Shown in pieces: positions 6,674 to 13,169 of a stretch of DNA of 25,858 nucleotides (the stretch's first letter is position 1; each line of letters opens with the position of its first letter). This DNA comes from a virus: positions 1-25,858 of the IMG/VR virus record IMGVR_UViG_3300005841_000079; one strand, given 5' to 3'. Both the position numbers and the translations under genes were made by a program. Under the pieces are notes generated by a model. It had not been told where the DNA came from and did no database searches. It saw nothing but the letters and a program-made list of their open reading frames with translations.

Positions 6674-8139
6674 CATCCAGCCAGGCTCCTTTCGCGGCGA
6701 TCGGCGATCACCCGGCTGTGCCTGGTGTTCTCCGGGACAATGATTCGGCCGACGACGCTGGGCATCGAGCCGGCCCGGTTGCATAGCGCCAGGCCAGTGC
6801 AGCGATCGGCGTGGCCGTCTTCAGTGTGCGGCGCGCGATAGGTGACTGTGCCGGCGGCCGTCACGACTCGGTTCATCGAGTGCAGGTCCTCGCGAATGAT
6901 GCGGTTGATCGGGATCAACCATTTGCGCCCTTCGAATTTCATCTTGAGTTTGCTGAACAGGTCAACCTTGATGGGGTTGCTGATCGTCACTAATTCGATC
7001 TTGCCGAACCTGTCCGCTTCCAGTTTCCATTCGCCGAACTCTGCGACCAGGTAATCGCCCAGGCCAACGCCAGGCCCCGTGTAATCCAAACAGACCCGGC
7101 GCGCTTTCTTGATGCGCGGCCTTAAGTGCTCGACCTGGTCCGGCGTGCTCATATTTTCCAGGCAAAGAACTTCTTTGGTGATCTGCATGTCCGCGACGGC
7201 TTCGGCTGACCAGGCGACGGTCAGATTTTTTTTACGGCCGAAATCGATGCCGATGTCCACCGGGAAGGGCGATGTGCTCAGCCAATATTCGAAATCGATT
7301 GCCTCAGTGGCTTCGGCGCTTTCGCAGAGGCCAATGAGTTCGTAGGGCAAGAGGACGGTGGCTTTGTCGAGGAATTCCAGCGGGTCATATTCAATTGCCC
7401 AACCTTCAGGATCATCGAGTGCGGCGCGGAGTTCCTCGATGTCGATGGGCAGGCCCTGGGCGACGGCATCGGTAATAGTGATCTTGTGGCAGCTCCATTT
7501 GGCGTCCGGCCCGCCAAAGTTTTTCGACCATAGATCGTGAAATTTGTTGCCTTTGCCGTTCGGCGTGGAGATGAGGCGGCACTTCTTCTGCCCGCCCCGC
7601 AGCGGATTGGTAATGCTGGGCAGGATGGCGCGCCAGGTGGCATCCGGATTTTCAAAGAAGGCAAACTCGGTGAGCAGGATATTCGCGGAGAAACCACGGA
7701 CAGTGTCGGGTTTGCCAGGGACGGCGATGACGCGTGAGCCGTTCGGGAAAACGATGGTGCTGGATTTGAGGAGTGTTTCGGACCCGCCTTCGCGTTCTTC
7801 GATGACGTCCTCGATGGCGAGCTTGTAGGCCTCCGTCCATTCGCGCCATTTGAGAAACGATTCAACGGCCTGGCGTTCGGATGGCGCGGCAATGAGCCAT
7901 GAGGTTTTGTCACCGTTCAACTCGCGTTGGTAACAGTCACGGATGCCTTCCTCAGCGCTGGTGAAGTCTTTGCCGACCTGGCGCGCCATGAGCCCGATCT
8001 TAAAACGCGAATCGTCATCCGCCCATTTGCGTTGATAAGGCAGGAGCAAATCGCGCGGGGAAGGATCGGGACCGGCATTGGGGCTTTGCGCATTGGCCTT
8101 TCTGCCAGTCCCGCCCTCGTTCTGGTTTGGTGAAATCAT
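6673..8139 (-). CDS. Terminase large subunit (Mu gp28-like)
   Basis: The frame is open to 8748, but the ATG at 8139 begins the real protein (488 residues), just downstream of a CACGGAT element. It is the packaging motor ATPase and nuclease. An ATP-binding string ARQVGKD lies at 52-58 and a motif III-like LISTPNGKGNKF at 189-200. The Walker B position reads ILLTEFAFFENP (154-165), with Thr where Asp is usual before Glu. The nuclease half shows DIGIDFGRKKN (D295, D299), VCLDYTGPGVGLGDYL (D352) and a C-terminal TEDGHADR (D441, D445). Length and order fit the Mu-type large terminase. Confidence 0.92.
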   Translation of the reverse strand: MISPNQNEGGTGRKANAQSPNAGPDPSPRDLLLPYQRKWADDDSRFKIGLMARQVGKDFTSAEEGIRDCYQRELNGDKTSWLIAAPSERQAVESFLKWREWTEAYKLAIEDVIEEREGGSETLLKSSTIVFPNGSRVIAVPGKPDTVRGFSANILLTEFAFFENPDATWRAILPSITNPLRGGQKKCRLISTPNGKGNKFHDLWSKNFGGPDAKWSCHKITITDAVAQGLPIDIEELRAALDDPEGWAIEYDPLEFLDKATVLLPYELIGLCESAEATEAIDFEYWLSTSPFPVDIGIDFGRKKNLTVAWSAEAVADMQITKEVLCLENMSTPDQVEHLRPRIKKARRVCLDYTGPGVGLGDYLVAEFGEWKLEADRFGKIELVTISNPIKVDLFSKLKMKFEGRKWLIPINRIIREDLHSMNRVVTAAGTVTYRAPHTEDGHADRCTGLALCNRAGSMPSVVGRIIVPENTRHSRVIADRRERSLAG

Positions 8140-8149
8140 CAGCTCAATT

Positions 8150-8176
8150 CCGTGATAATCCGTGTAATCCGTGTCT
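8150..8176 (-). repeat. CACGGAT-type element between terminase genes
   Basis: One copy in the minus orientation. Its first bases (TAGACACGG) supply the TAG stop of the small terminase gene, and its end lies about ten bases before the large terminase ATG, replacing the usual ribosome-site region. Confidence 0.85.
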
Positions 8177-8720
8177 AGCTCATGCCGAAGATGGCGCGCA
8201 GGCGCGTCTGCTTTTCTTCGGGTGAAAGCTTCTTGTCGCTGGTGACCACCTCCGCTTCCTCTGCTTGCTTGGCTTTCTGCTCGAGGATGGCCAGGCGGCG
8301 TTCTTCCAGGCCCCGATCGGCGCGTTGTTCCTGCACTTTCAAATAGGCCATCACCGGTTTCATGCAGTCGCTGGCGGTCTTGAGCAGCTCGGGGTTGGCT
8401 GTCGCCTGCAGGCTGAGTTGCATGATCAGGACCCGATGCAGTTTGATCAGGGTCTCGACTTCCGGCGGGGCGTCCTTGGCGAATTGTTTCTCCACCTGTT
8501 TCACCGCTGCAGCGCCGGAGCTGATCCGGTCCAGGACTCGGTCCTGCAATCGTTGTTGCTGGCGTTTCTCCCACCAGTCCGAGAGTAAGGATGGCGAGAC
8601 TGAAAGTTTGTAGCGCTCGAGCAAACGGCCGCAGGCTTCCTGCAGGGTGACCTTGTCGTCGAACCATGCCTCCAGCTCCGCGCTGTGCGGATCCAATTTC
8701 GATTTTTTCTCTTTGGGCAT
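8175..8720 (-). CDS. Terminase small subunit-like (Mu gp27-like, DUF3486-type)
   Basis: The 181-residue product precedes the large terminase, where Mu has gp27 (DUF3486). It starts PKEKKSKLD and reads as a DNA-binding N-terminal part: LEAWFDDKVTLQEACGRLLERYKLSVSPSLLSDWWEKR looks like a helix-turn-helix (about 15-52). A long helical region follows (55-165) with VETLIKLHRVLIMQLSLQA. This layout is typical of the family, which recognises phage DNA for packaging. The ATG directly follows a TGA encoded by the neighbouring repeat. Confidence 0.85.
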   Translation of the reverse strand: MPKEKKSKLDPHSAELEAWFDDKVTLQEACGRLLERYKLSVSPSLLSDWWEKRQQQRLQDRVLDRISSGAAAVKQVEKQFAKDAPPEVETLIKLHRVLIMQLSLQATANPELLKTASDCMKPVMAYLKVQEQRADRGLEERRLAILEQKAKQAEEAEVVTSDKKLSPEEKQTRLRAIFGMS

Positions 8721-8888
8721 TCAAGACACGGATTTCACGGATGAACACGGATGCCGCCCAGCGCCAGCCCGCCCAGATCGGGCTGGTCGCTGTCTTTGCA
8801 ATTCGCCGCGCAGACCCAACAACCTGGGACGATTGTCTCGCAGCACGTGAACTGCGTAACGGCCGCTCCGCAGTTCAATCGGTTTCAT
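8721..8888 (-). CDS. Possible small basic protein with repeat-encoded C-terminus
   Basis: An ATG at 8888 opens a 55-residue frame that reads MKPIELRSGRYAVHVLRD and continues with a very Arg-rich stretch (RPRLLGLRGELQRQRPARSGR). The last ten residues (HPCSSVKSVS) and the TGA stop come from a CACGGAT element, and the stop abuts the ATG of the small terminase gene. A TTG at 8909 would extend it by seven residues. It fills the only otherwise empty gap in the cassette. Real expression is uncertain. Confidence 0.35.
   Translation of the reverse strand: MKPIELRSGRYAVHVLRDNRPRLLGLRGELQRQRPARSGRAGAGRHPCSSVKSVS
8724..8752. repeat. CACGGAT-type element upstream of small terminase
   Basis: One plus-oriented copy (GACACGG at its left end, three CACGGAT-like units), just before the small terminase start as read on the minus strand. 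Confidence 0.85.
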
Positions 8889-8905
8889 TTTTTTTAAGAA
8901 TGCGT

Positions 8906-9169
8906 TCAAATTTGCATCACTTTGTGTTTGCCCTTCGGCGTCAGGGTCCAGCTCATGGTGTGATCCATCTCGTCTTCAGTGCCATGGATGTAACCGTTGT
9001 GCTCGAGCTCGCGTTTTGCTTCATTGATGTCGCCCACGCTCGGCTCGCGGCCGGCGGCGCTTTTGAACGCCTGGCGCCCGCTCTCGATCAACACAGCGTC
9101 GGGCATCGGCGCGCCGTCCATCCGCTTGAGGGCTTGCAAGAGAAACTTTTTCAGGTCGGCCTTTGTCAT
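8906..9169 (-). CDS. Small winged-helix-like hypothetical protein
   Basis: The 87-residue product is compact and mixed helical. An opening helix (TKADLKKFLLQALKRM) is followed by AVLIESGRQAF, then a segment VGDINEAKRELEHNGYIHG that resembles the recognition helix and start of a wing, and a closing strand MSWTLTPKGKHKVMQI. The closing strand resembles the wing of a winged-helix domain. I do not recognise the family. It follows the 170-residue gene at a short distance, with an ATTTACG-type repeat in between. Confidence 0.6.
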   Translation of the reverse strand: MTKADLKKFLLQALKRMDGAPMPDAVLIESGRQAFKSAAGREPSVGDINEAKRELEHNGYIHGTEDEMDHTMSWTLTPKGKHKVMQI

Positions 9170-9186
9170 TTACGATTTGCGATTTA
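9168..9186. repeat. ATTTACGATTTGCGATTTA junction repeat
   Basis: Units of CGATTTA/CGATTTG lie between the TAA stop of one minus-strand gene and the ATG of the next, contributing bases to both codons. The same unit occurs at 10549-10569 in an equivalent junction. Confidence 0.75.
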
Positions 9187-9696
9187 TGAGTCCGTGGCTG
9201 GCGCCGGGATCGTCTCGCGGAATTTGTGATAGGCGGCTGCCGTATCCGAAATCGGTTCCCTTGCTTCCTTGAGTTTAGCCCTGCGATAGGTCGCGTCGCT
9301 GCCGGCGCCGGTCCGGTGCAGCTCGCCGCGGTTGCTCATATCGAGTAGATTGACAGAGACGCTATTGAGCCGGTCTTCGAGCTGTGGGGCCGCTTTTCTG
9401 ATCTCCACGCGAACGGCCGCTGCATTCATTGCTCCGACTGATTTGCGAAAGACTTCGCGAATGGCGTCCACGACTTTGAAACGCCGCTGCGGTCGGGGAC
9501 CGACCGCGGTCCGTTCGGCTTTCGGCTTGCGGCCGGAGTTCGGTTTGCGATGGGTGCCGTTGCGGGCTATTGGCATCAGCGCCGGCAAAGCCTGCCCGTC
9601 GTCGCGGAAGAGCTCACGCAGTTGCTGGCTCATCCGTTGCAGTTCCGCGATGCGCGATTCGATGGCCGCGATTGTTCCCTGGATATGTTCGTTCAT
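9184..9696 (-). CDS. Hypothetical protein with coiled coil and winged-helix-like domain
   Basis: This 170-residue product has three parts. Residues 1-30 form a coiled coil (GTIAAIESRIAELQRMSQQLRELF). A basic Arg/Lys-rich linker (about 45-68, with SGRKPKAERTAVGPRPQRR) follows. Residues 70-135 look like a winged helix (VVDAIREVFRKSVGAMNAAAVRVEIRKAAPQL, then LLDMSNRGELHRTGAGSDATYRRA). This points to nucleic-acid binding. The start overlaps the receiver-domain stop by ATGA, so translation is probably coupled. The family is not recognised. Being next to packaging genes could mean a role in DNA recognition. Confidence 0.65.
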   Translation of the reverse strand: MNEHIQGTIAAIESRIAELQRMSQQLRELFRDDGQALPALMPIARNGTHRKPNSGRKPKAERTAVGPRPQRRFKVVDAIREVFRKSVGAMNAAAVRVEIRKAAPQLEDRLNSVSVNLLDMSNRGELHRTGAGSDATYRRAKLKEAREPISDTAAAYHKFRETIPAPATDS

Positions 9697-10157
9697 AATC
9701 TCTCTGTCGATCCGTTCGCTGCGGTTCGGTTGATGCGCTGTGTGTCATGGGCGATGCGGGCGGCATGCTCCAAACCCAGCAGGCTCTCTTTGTGCAAGAC
9801 GGCGCGGCAGATCGCGCCGAAGATCTGTTCGCCATCCAGGTCGTCACGCCCTTTCACGATGTAACCGGCCGCGCCGGCCCGGATGGTCTCGGCCACGAAT
9901 TCCGCACTGTCCTGGCCGCTCACGATCACAATGGAGGCGGAGCGTGTGATCTGGGAAAAGGTGTTGAATGTGTCCGGCCAGCGTGAGTCGGGCAGGGTCA
10001 GGTCCAGGAGAATGCACCAGTAGTCCGTAGCCAGCGCCTGATGTATGCCCGAGGTGAGTGTGGAGGCGACGTCCACCTCGGCAAATGGGGCGAGGCGCTC
10101 GCGCAACGCGGCGGCGTAGCCGGCGTTGTCTTCGATTAATAGGAGCCGTTCTTTCAT
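9693..10157 (-). CDS. Stand-alone response-regulator receiver (CheY-like) protein
   Basis: The start at 10157 gives 154 residues; the longer frame upstream overlaps the preceding gene. All receiver-domain landmarks are present: acidic pair E9-D10 in LLLIEDN, phospho-acceptor D52 in CILLDLTLPD, S80 in IVIVSGQDS and K102 in YIVKGRDD. Residues after about 115 form helices without a DNA-binding domain. Such domains are phosphorylated by histidine kinases in two-component signalling. A receiver inside a phage late operon is unusual; it could sense or divert a host kinase. Start has a CAGGG ribosome-site-like string; the stop overlaps the next start. Confidence 0.9.
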   Translation of the reverse strand: MKERLLLIEDNAGYAAALRERLAPFAEVDVASTLTSGIHQALATDYWCILLDLTLPDSRWPDTFNTFSQITRSASIVIVSGQDSAEFVAETIRAGAAGYIVKGRDDLDGEQIFGAICRAVLHKESLLGLEHAARIAHDTQRINRTAANGSTERL

Positions 10158-10171
10158 TGGTGGCCCTGCAC

Positions 10172-10543
10172 TCACTTTGGCCGAAGGGCTTTGCTGACAA
10201 ACCCACGCAGCTCGCTCACGGCGGCCAGGACTTCGTCCACGCGTTTGTGGATGTTCTGCGCGCGGGCTTCGGCAGCGGCCTGGTTCACTTCTTTGTCGTG
10301 CGCCATTTCGCGGCGGACTTCGGTGATCGATTCGCGCAGTTCCCCAGCCAGCGCATCCACGTCTTCGCGGACGTCTTTCAGTTCGCGTTGGGTGACGTAA
10401 TCGCCTTTGACCTGGTAGGTGTCGCGCGGGGTGGGCGTTTCCTTGAACCGGTCCAGGAGGCGCATGACCTGGTTGATGCCCATCACCACGGCGACCAGGC
10501 AGCCAAGCCAGCCAGCAAGTTCCAGTGGTGTGGGGGTGGGCAT
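10172..10543 (-). CDS. Membrane-anchored coiled-coil protein (Mu gp25/DUF2730-like)
   Basis: The 123-residue product has one membrane segment near the N-terminus (about 7-27, LELAGWLGCLVAVVMGINQV) followed by a long charged coiled coil (about 50-115), with VKGDYVTQRELKDVREDVDALAGELRESITEV. DUF2730/Mu gp25 proteins have the same plan and position upstream of the packaging genes. Their role is unclear, possibly in lysis. The assignment rests on topology and place. The gene starts just after a CGATTTA-type junction repeat. Confidence 0.65.
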   Translation of the reverse strand: MPTPTPLELAGWLGCLVAVVMGINQVMRLLDRFKETPTPRDTYQVKGDYVTQRELKDVREDVDALAGELRESITEVRREMAHDKEVNQAAAEARAQNIHKRVDEVLAAVSELRGFVSKALRPK

Positions 10544-10548
10544 TTCCC

Positions 10549-10569
10549 ATTTGCGATTTACGATTTACA
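10549..10569. repeat. TTTGCGATTTACGATTTAC junction repeat
   Basis: Three related units fill the gap between the 59-residue gene's stop and the next ATG on the minus strand. Same family as 9168-9186. Confidence 0.75.
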
Positions 10570-10574
10570 AAGCC

Positions 10575-10754
10575 TCAGCGCTCCACTTTCCATTCGGGGC
10601 CGTCGAAGTCCCCATCGCGCAACAGATCGATCTTTTTGAGCTGCGCTTTTTGGGTTTCCACGGAGATTTCACCGGCTGCAACGCCGGATGCGATGGCGGC
10701 CAACGCTTCCTTCAGGATCGCGATGGCACCGCTGGCGATGATGATTGGATCCAT
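10575..10754 (-). CDS. Small hypothetical protein (59 residues)
   Basis: An ATG at 10754 opens a clean 59-residue frame ending at TGA (10575-10577). It starts MDPIIIASGAIAILKEALAAIASG, an amphipathic to hydrophobic helix. A charged half follows, including GEISVETQKAQLKKIDLLRDGDFDGPEW. Coding character and fit between neighbours support it as real. A helical peptide of this kind in a lysis-region operon could be membrane-active, but no family is recognised. Confidence 0.6.
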   Translation of the reverse strand: MDPIIIASGAIAILKEALAAIASGVAAGEISVETQKAQLKKIDLLRDGDFDGPEWKVER

Positions 10755-10755
10755 A

Positions 10756-10800
10756 GGTCAGTAATCAGTAATCAGTAATCAATGGTCAGTGGTCAGTTGG
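10756..10800. repeat. CAGTAAT / GGTCAGT triple repeat
   Basis: Three copies of CAGTAAT in a row are followed by two GGTCAGT units. The element lies just past the end of the lipoprotein gene on the minus strand and encodes that protein's last residues (QLTTDH) and its TGA. Confidence 0.8.
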
Positions 10801-11222
10801 GCGGTCCGGTAACGATTGGCTTCGGCGATTGCGGCCTGGAGTGTGTCGAGCGCTTTCTGCAGCGCTGATCGGGTTTCGGTGGTCGGGTTGCCGGCGTAGC
10901 TATCGCGCACGGCTATGGCTGACTTGAACCAGTCCGATGCGCCGGCGCGGATTTTATCGGCCGCCTGCTTGATTTCAGGCGTGCCGCTGAGTGCCTGCCG
11001 ATTGTCATACTCCCATTTTACGAAGGCATGCAGGCCGTCGTAAGCGGTGGCGATGGCGAAGTCCGCGTCATACAGAACGCGATCGGGTGTTTTGAGTTCG
11101 CCGGTGGCAGTTACGCCGCCGTAAGGGCTGGGATTGTCCGGGGTGCCTTTACTCAGCGTACCGCAGCCGGCCGCGAGGAGCAGAGCGAGATAGGGGATAG
11201 GCGATAGGAGTTTCATTTTCAT
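10779..11222 (-). CDS. Lipoprotein in putative lysis region
   Basis: The 147-residue product starts with a lipoprotein signal: KMKLL, hydrophobic PYLALLLAAG, then C20 in the lipobox LAAGC. The mature part is helical (YDADFAIATAYDGLHAFVKWEYDN, then DKIRAGASDWFKSAIAVRD and TRSALQKALDTLQAAIAEANRYR). It may be an outer-membrane component of lysis (spanin-like) or an unrelated surface protein; no family is recognised. The SPIPYL part of the signal is encoded by a GATAGG-unit repeat (11187-11210). The last residues (QLTTDH) come from another repeat. Overlaps the preceding stop by ATGA. Confidence 0.7.
   Translation of the reverse strand: MKMKLLSPIPYLALLLAAGCGTLSKGTPDNPSPYGGVTATGELKTPDRVLYDADFAIATAYDGLHAFVKWEYDNRQALSGTPEIKQAADKIRAGASDWFKSAIAVRDSYAGNPTTETRSALQKALDTLQAAIAEANRYRTAQLTTDH
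11187..11210. repeat. GATAGG triple repeat in lipoprotein signal region
   Basis: Three GATAGG-type units on the plus strand, that is CTATCGCC/CTATCCCC on the coding strand. Two further copies of the family lie at 14531-14560 and 16238-16270. Here the repeat is inside the signal peptide coding sequence. Confidence 0.75.
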
Positions 11223-11467
11223 TCAGCCTTTGGTTGCTCGGGCAGTGAATCCTGGATGGCTTCGATGTGTTGGTGAACGTGTTCGAGGGCTTGGTTGGTT
11301 TTGCTAACGCCCATCCGGAGGAAGGTCAGGCCCAGGAAACCGAACATGCCCATGATCTCTTCGCTGGGGGCTTTGCCGGTGAACTGGCAGACGGCCAGAT
11401 ATGCGATCGCCGCCGCGGCCACCAGGTAGGTCTTTTTGCCGGAGATGAATTCAATGAGCTGGTTCAT
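11219..11467 (-). CDS. Holin-like small membrane protein
   Basis: The 82-residue product starts at the ATG at 11467; the frame upstream is repeat sequence. It has two hydrophobic segments (about 13-31, TYLVAAAAIAYLAVCQF, and 38-53, IMGMFGFLGLTFLRMG) and a polar helical tail. Size and topology fit a phage holin, which makes the membrane hole that releases a lysis enzyme. No endolysin partner is visible nearby. The stop overlaps the lipoprotein start by ATGA. Holin function is inferred. Confidence 0.55.
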   Translation of the reverse strand: MNQLIEFISGKKTYLVAAAAIAYLAVCQFTGKAPSEEIMGMFGFLGLTFLRMGVSKTNQALEHVHQHIEAIQDSLPEQPKAE

Positions 11468-11484
11468 GGTCTGTTTGGGGTAAC

Positions 11485-11512
11485 CGCAGATGAACGCTGA
11501 TGAACGCAGATC
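11485..11512. repeat. GCAGATGAACGC triple-unit repeat
   Basis: Three units of about 11 bases (GCAGATGAAC, GCTGATGAAC, GCAGATC), related in style but not in sequence to the CACGGAT family. Located just upstream of the holin-like gene as read on the minus strand. Confidence 0.75.
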
Positions 11513-11517
11513 GGGAC

Positions 11518-11626
11518 TGACACTGATTTCACGGATGGGCACGGATGGGGGCGGGAGCGGGTTCCGTGATAATCCGTGGAATTCGTGTCTGCGAGGCTTC
11601 CGTGATAATCCGTGGAATCCGTGTCT
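11518..11626. repeat. Cluster of one forward and two inverted CACGGAT elements
   Basis: A forward copy (11518-11547) is followed by two reverse copies (11563-11590 and 11599-11626) that are nearly identical to each other over about 28 bases. A forward and a reverse copy could pair in RNA. Confidence 0.85.
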
Positions 11627-11751
11627 GAAATCGACGGCTCGGATGTTGGTGGATGATCTGTTGGCTCCTGGACCGAGCCGCGAGCTGCAGGCAGCAGCGC
11701 CTCCTGTGAAGCTCTGCAAAACCGTTTGGGATGTTCAGCCAACATGCGAGA

Positions 11752-11779
11752 CAAGTCTCGCATGGGGCGCCACCCCACG
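11752..11779. repeat. Short palindrome GCGAGAC-AA-GTCTCGC with GGCGCCACCCC tail
   Basis: A perfect 7-base-arm hairpin with a two-base loop, then a GGCGCCACCCCA string. Its GCGAGAC arm and CCACCC tail resemble the REP-like elements at 2001-2047 and 17856-17901, so it is probably a diverged relative. Confidence 0.6.
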
Positions 11780-11794
11780 GTGGGAATTAGGAGA

Positions 11795-11819
11795 AGGGCT
11801 GAGGGCTAAAGGCTGAAGG
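11795..11819. repeat. GGGCTGA triple repeat
   Basis: Three imperfect units (GGGCTGA, GGGCTAAA, GGCTGAAGG) immediately after the dTMP kinase stop as read on the minus strand. Confidence 0.7.
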
Positions 11820-11821
11820 AA

Positions 11822-12520
11822 TCAAATCGGGTCGCCGCCCAACATGACCAGGGTGGAATTCAGCTTTTCCTTGATCTGTTCGTCAGAGGCGGTGGCAAGC
11901 CCGGCAGCGATGCGCTCAGTGTAACGGCGGGTAAACTCAGCGACAATGCGACCGCATAACACCAAGGGGAACTCCGTCCCATCCAGCAAAAAAAGATACG
12001 GCTTGTTGATCTTCCTGAAAATCGCACGGGCTTTAGTCAACGTTCCAGTGTTCTCAAAATGGTTGGCCCGATCGCCACGAGTTCGAATTCGCTCCAGAGA
12101 GGTTTCAGGACTGATATCCAGGACGACCAGCAAATCCGGCTCGGGCGCGAAGGCTTCGTTGAGTCTTTGAATTTCCTCGGGGGCCATCCCGCGCGCGCCC
12201 TGATAGGCCATGCTGGAAAAATAATATCGGTCCACGATGACAATGCGCCCGGCTTCCAACTCTGGCTTGATGAGTCGAGAGACATGCTCCTGGCGATCCT
12301 TTACGAAGCCCTCTATTTCTTCCTGGAGAGACAAGCGGCCAGTGACAGCCGAGTCGCGTAATATCTGGCCCCAATAACCCGTGGTCGGCTCTTTGGTCCT
12401 GATGACGGCTAATTTTCTGGCCTGAAGTTTTTCCTGAACCCAATGGGCCTGCGTAGTCTTGCCGGCACCGTCTATGCCCTCAATCGCGATAAGAAACCCT
12501 GGGAATTGGTGTGCGCTCAT
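11822..12520 (-). CDS. tmk: Thymidylate kinase (dTMP kinase)
   Basis: This enzyme phosphorylates dTMP to dTDP in thymidine nucleotide synthesis. From the ATG at 12520 the product is 232 residues; a TTG at 12556 would add twelve. The P-loop GIDGAGKTT is at 15-23. The family's DRYYFSSMAYQGARG string is present, with the hallmark DRY and AYQG. A LID-like region RTRGDRANHFENTGTLTKA follows the VVLDISPETSLERI strand. Length is slightly above the usual ~210 owing to a C-terminal helix. It sits between small membrane-protein genes of the late unit. It would boost dTTP supply, or could act on a modified nucleotide. Confidence 0.93.
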   Translation of the reverse strand: MSAHQFPGFLIAIEGIDGAGKTTQAHWVQEKLQARKLAVIRTKEPTTGYWGQILRDSAVTGRLSLQEEIEGFVKDRQEHVSRLIKPELEAGRIVIVDRYYFSSMAYQGARGMAPEEIQRLNEAFAPEPDLLVVLDISPETSLERIRTRGDRANHFENTGTLTKARAIFRKINKPYLFLLDGTEFPLVLCGRIVAEFTRRYTERIAAGLATASDEQIKEKLNSTLVMLGGDPI

Positions 12521-12765
12521 GAGTGCAGTCTGCGAGTGCTGAGTAGGCCCGAGCAAGAATCTCTTATTGATCTTGTCCTCAAAAGCGATGACCGAATTTC
12601 AAGCAAAAGTTATCAACACCGTTATTCACCGCCTTACTAACAGGCTGGCGAACAGGTTGCCAACAGGTTTTGCACCGGATTCTAAAGAACTGAATTCAAC
12701 AGGAGTAACGAAGATCAAGAAGGCCGAGTTTCATTTGCGACGGCGGAAACCGCGATGGGTAGCCC
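12521..12765. other. Intergenic gap with AACAGG repeats and DnaA-box-like strings
   Basis: No gene seen. Three AACAGG units lie at about 12639-12670 (AACAGGCTGG, AACAGGTTGCC, AACAGGTTTT). Two strings near 12610-12626, TTATCAACA and TTATTCACC, each differ from the DnaA box TTATCCACA by one or two bases. A promoter for the dTMP kinase gene may lie here, but no strong -35/-10 pair was found. Confidence 0.4.
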
Positions 12766-13038
12766 TCAGATCACAGGGAACTGGAACGGAATTTTGCGAT
12801 TACTTTCCCCTTCACCATAAGCCATCGCCACATATTTGTGAGGAATTCTCAGCTCCAGCCCTTTCAAGTCTTCCGGTGTCTCAAGCGTCACTCTTAAATA
12901 CTGCCCATCAAAGTTGGCGCTGGTGGCGCTTATCTCCAGAACCGACAGATCACCGAATTTGATGGCTCTGGAAAATACCGCAAGTGCTCGATACCAGACA
13001 TCATTCTCCGGCACGTCCAACAGGATCACATATTTCAT
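12766..13038 (-). CDS. Hypothetical protein (90 residues)
   Basis: The product starts MKYVILLDVPENDVWYRALAVFSRAIKFGD and appears to alternate strands and helices, with a mid-section EISATSANFDGQYLRVTLETPEDLKGLELRIP. No signal peptide or membrane segment is seen. Its ATG follows the stop of the 38-residue membrane gene by three bases (TGAATTATG), so the two are probably co-translated. I do not recognise the family. Confidence 0.65.
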   Translation of the reverse strand: MKYVILLDVPENDVWYRALAVFSRAIKFGDLSVLEISATSANFDGQYLRVTLETPEDLKGLELRIPHKYVAMAYGEGESNRKIPFQFPVI

Positions 13039-13041
13039 AAT

Positions 13042-13158
13042 TCATTTCCGGGCACGGGGCTTTGGGGAGGAGCGGAAGCCGCGATAGATGGCCTGCATCA
13101 GGATGCTGCCCAGGATCACGCCCAATACCACCAGCGGAATGGTTAGCCAAATGGGCAT
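13042..13158 (-). CDS. Very small membrane protein (38 residues)
   Basis: The ATG at 13158 opens MPIWLTIPLVVLGVILGSIL, a single membrane helix (about 3-22), followed by a basic tail (YRGFRSSPKPRARK) and TGA at 13042-13044. It starts 11 bases after the preceding stop and ends three bases before the next ATG. Such positive-tailed mini-proteins occur in phage lysis and superinfection-exclusion regions. No family is recognised. Confidence 0.6.
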   Translation of the reverse strand: MPIWLTIPLVVLGVILGSILMQAIYRGFRSSPKPRARK

Positions 13159-13169
13159 CAGCGTGCGAG

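Larger units (their letters stand above)
11468..11821. other. Repeat-rich intergenic stretch without a gene
   Basis: No convincing gene. It is a mosaic of repeats: GCAGATGAACGC units (11485-11512), one forward and two reverse CACGGAT elements (11518-11547, 11563-11590, 11599-11626), a perfect hairpin GCGAGAC/GTCTCGC (11752-11767) followed by GGCGCCACCCCAC, and a GGGCTGAGGGCT repeat (11795-11819). The stretch 11627-11750 has no obvious structure. It separates the holin gene from the dTMP kinase gene. Confidence 0.8.

Noticed and set aside
8140-8748. N-terminal extension of the large terminase frame
   Set aside because: It reads through the small terminase gene in another frame, Arg/Gly/Pro rich, without family features.
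11464-11778. Open frame reading STDYHG-type strings
   Set aside because: It is translated CACGGAT repeats and junction elements, not a gene.
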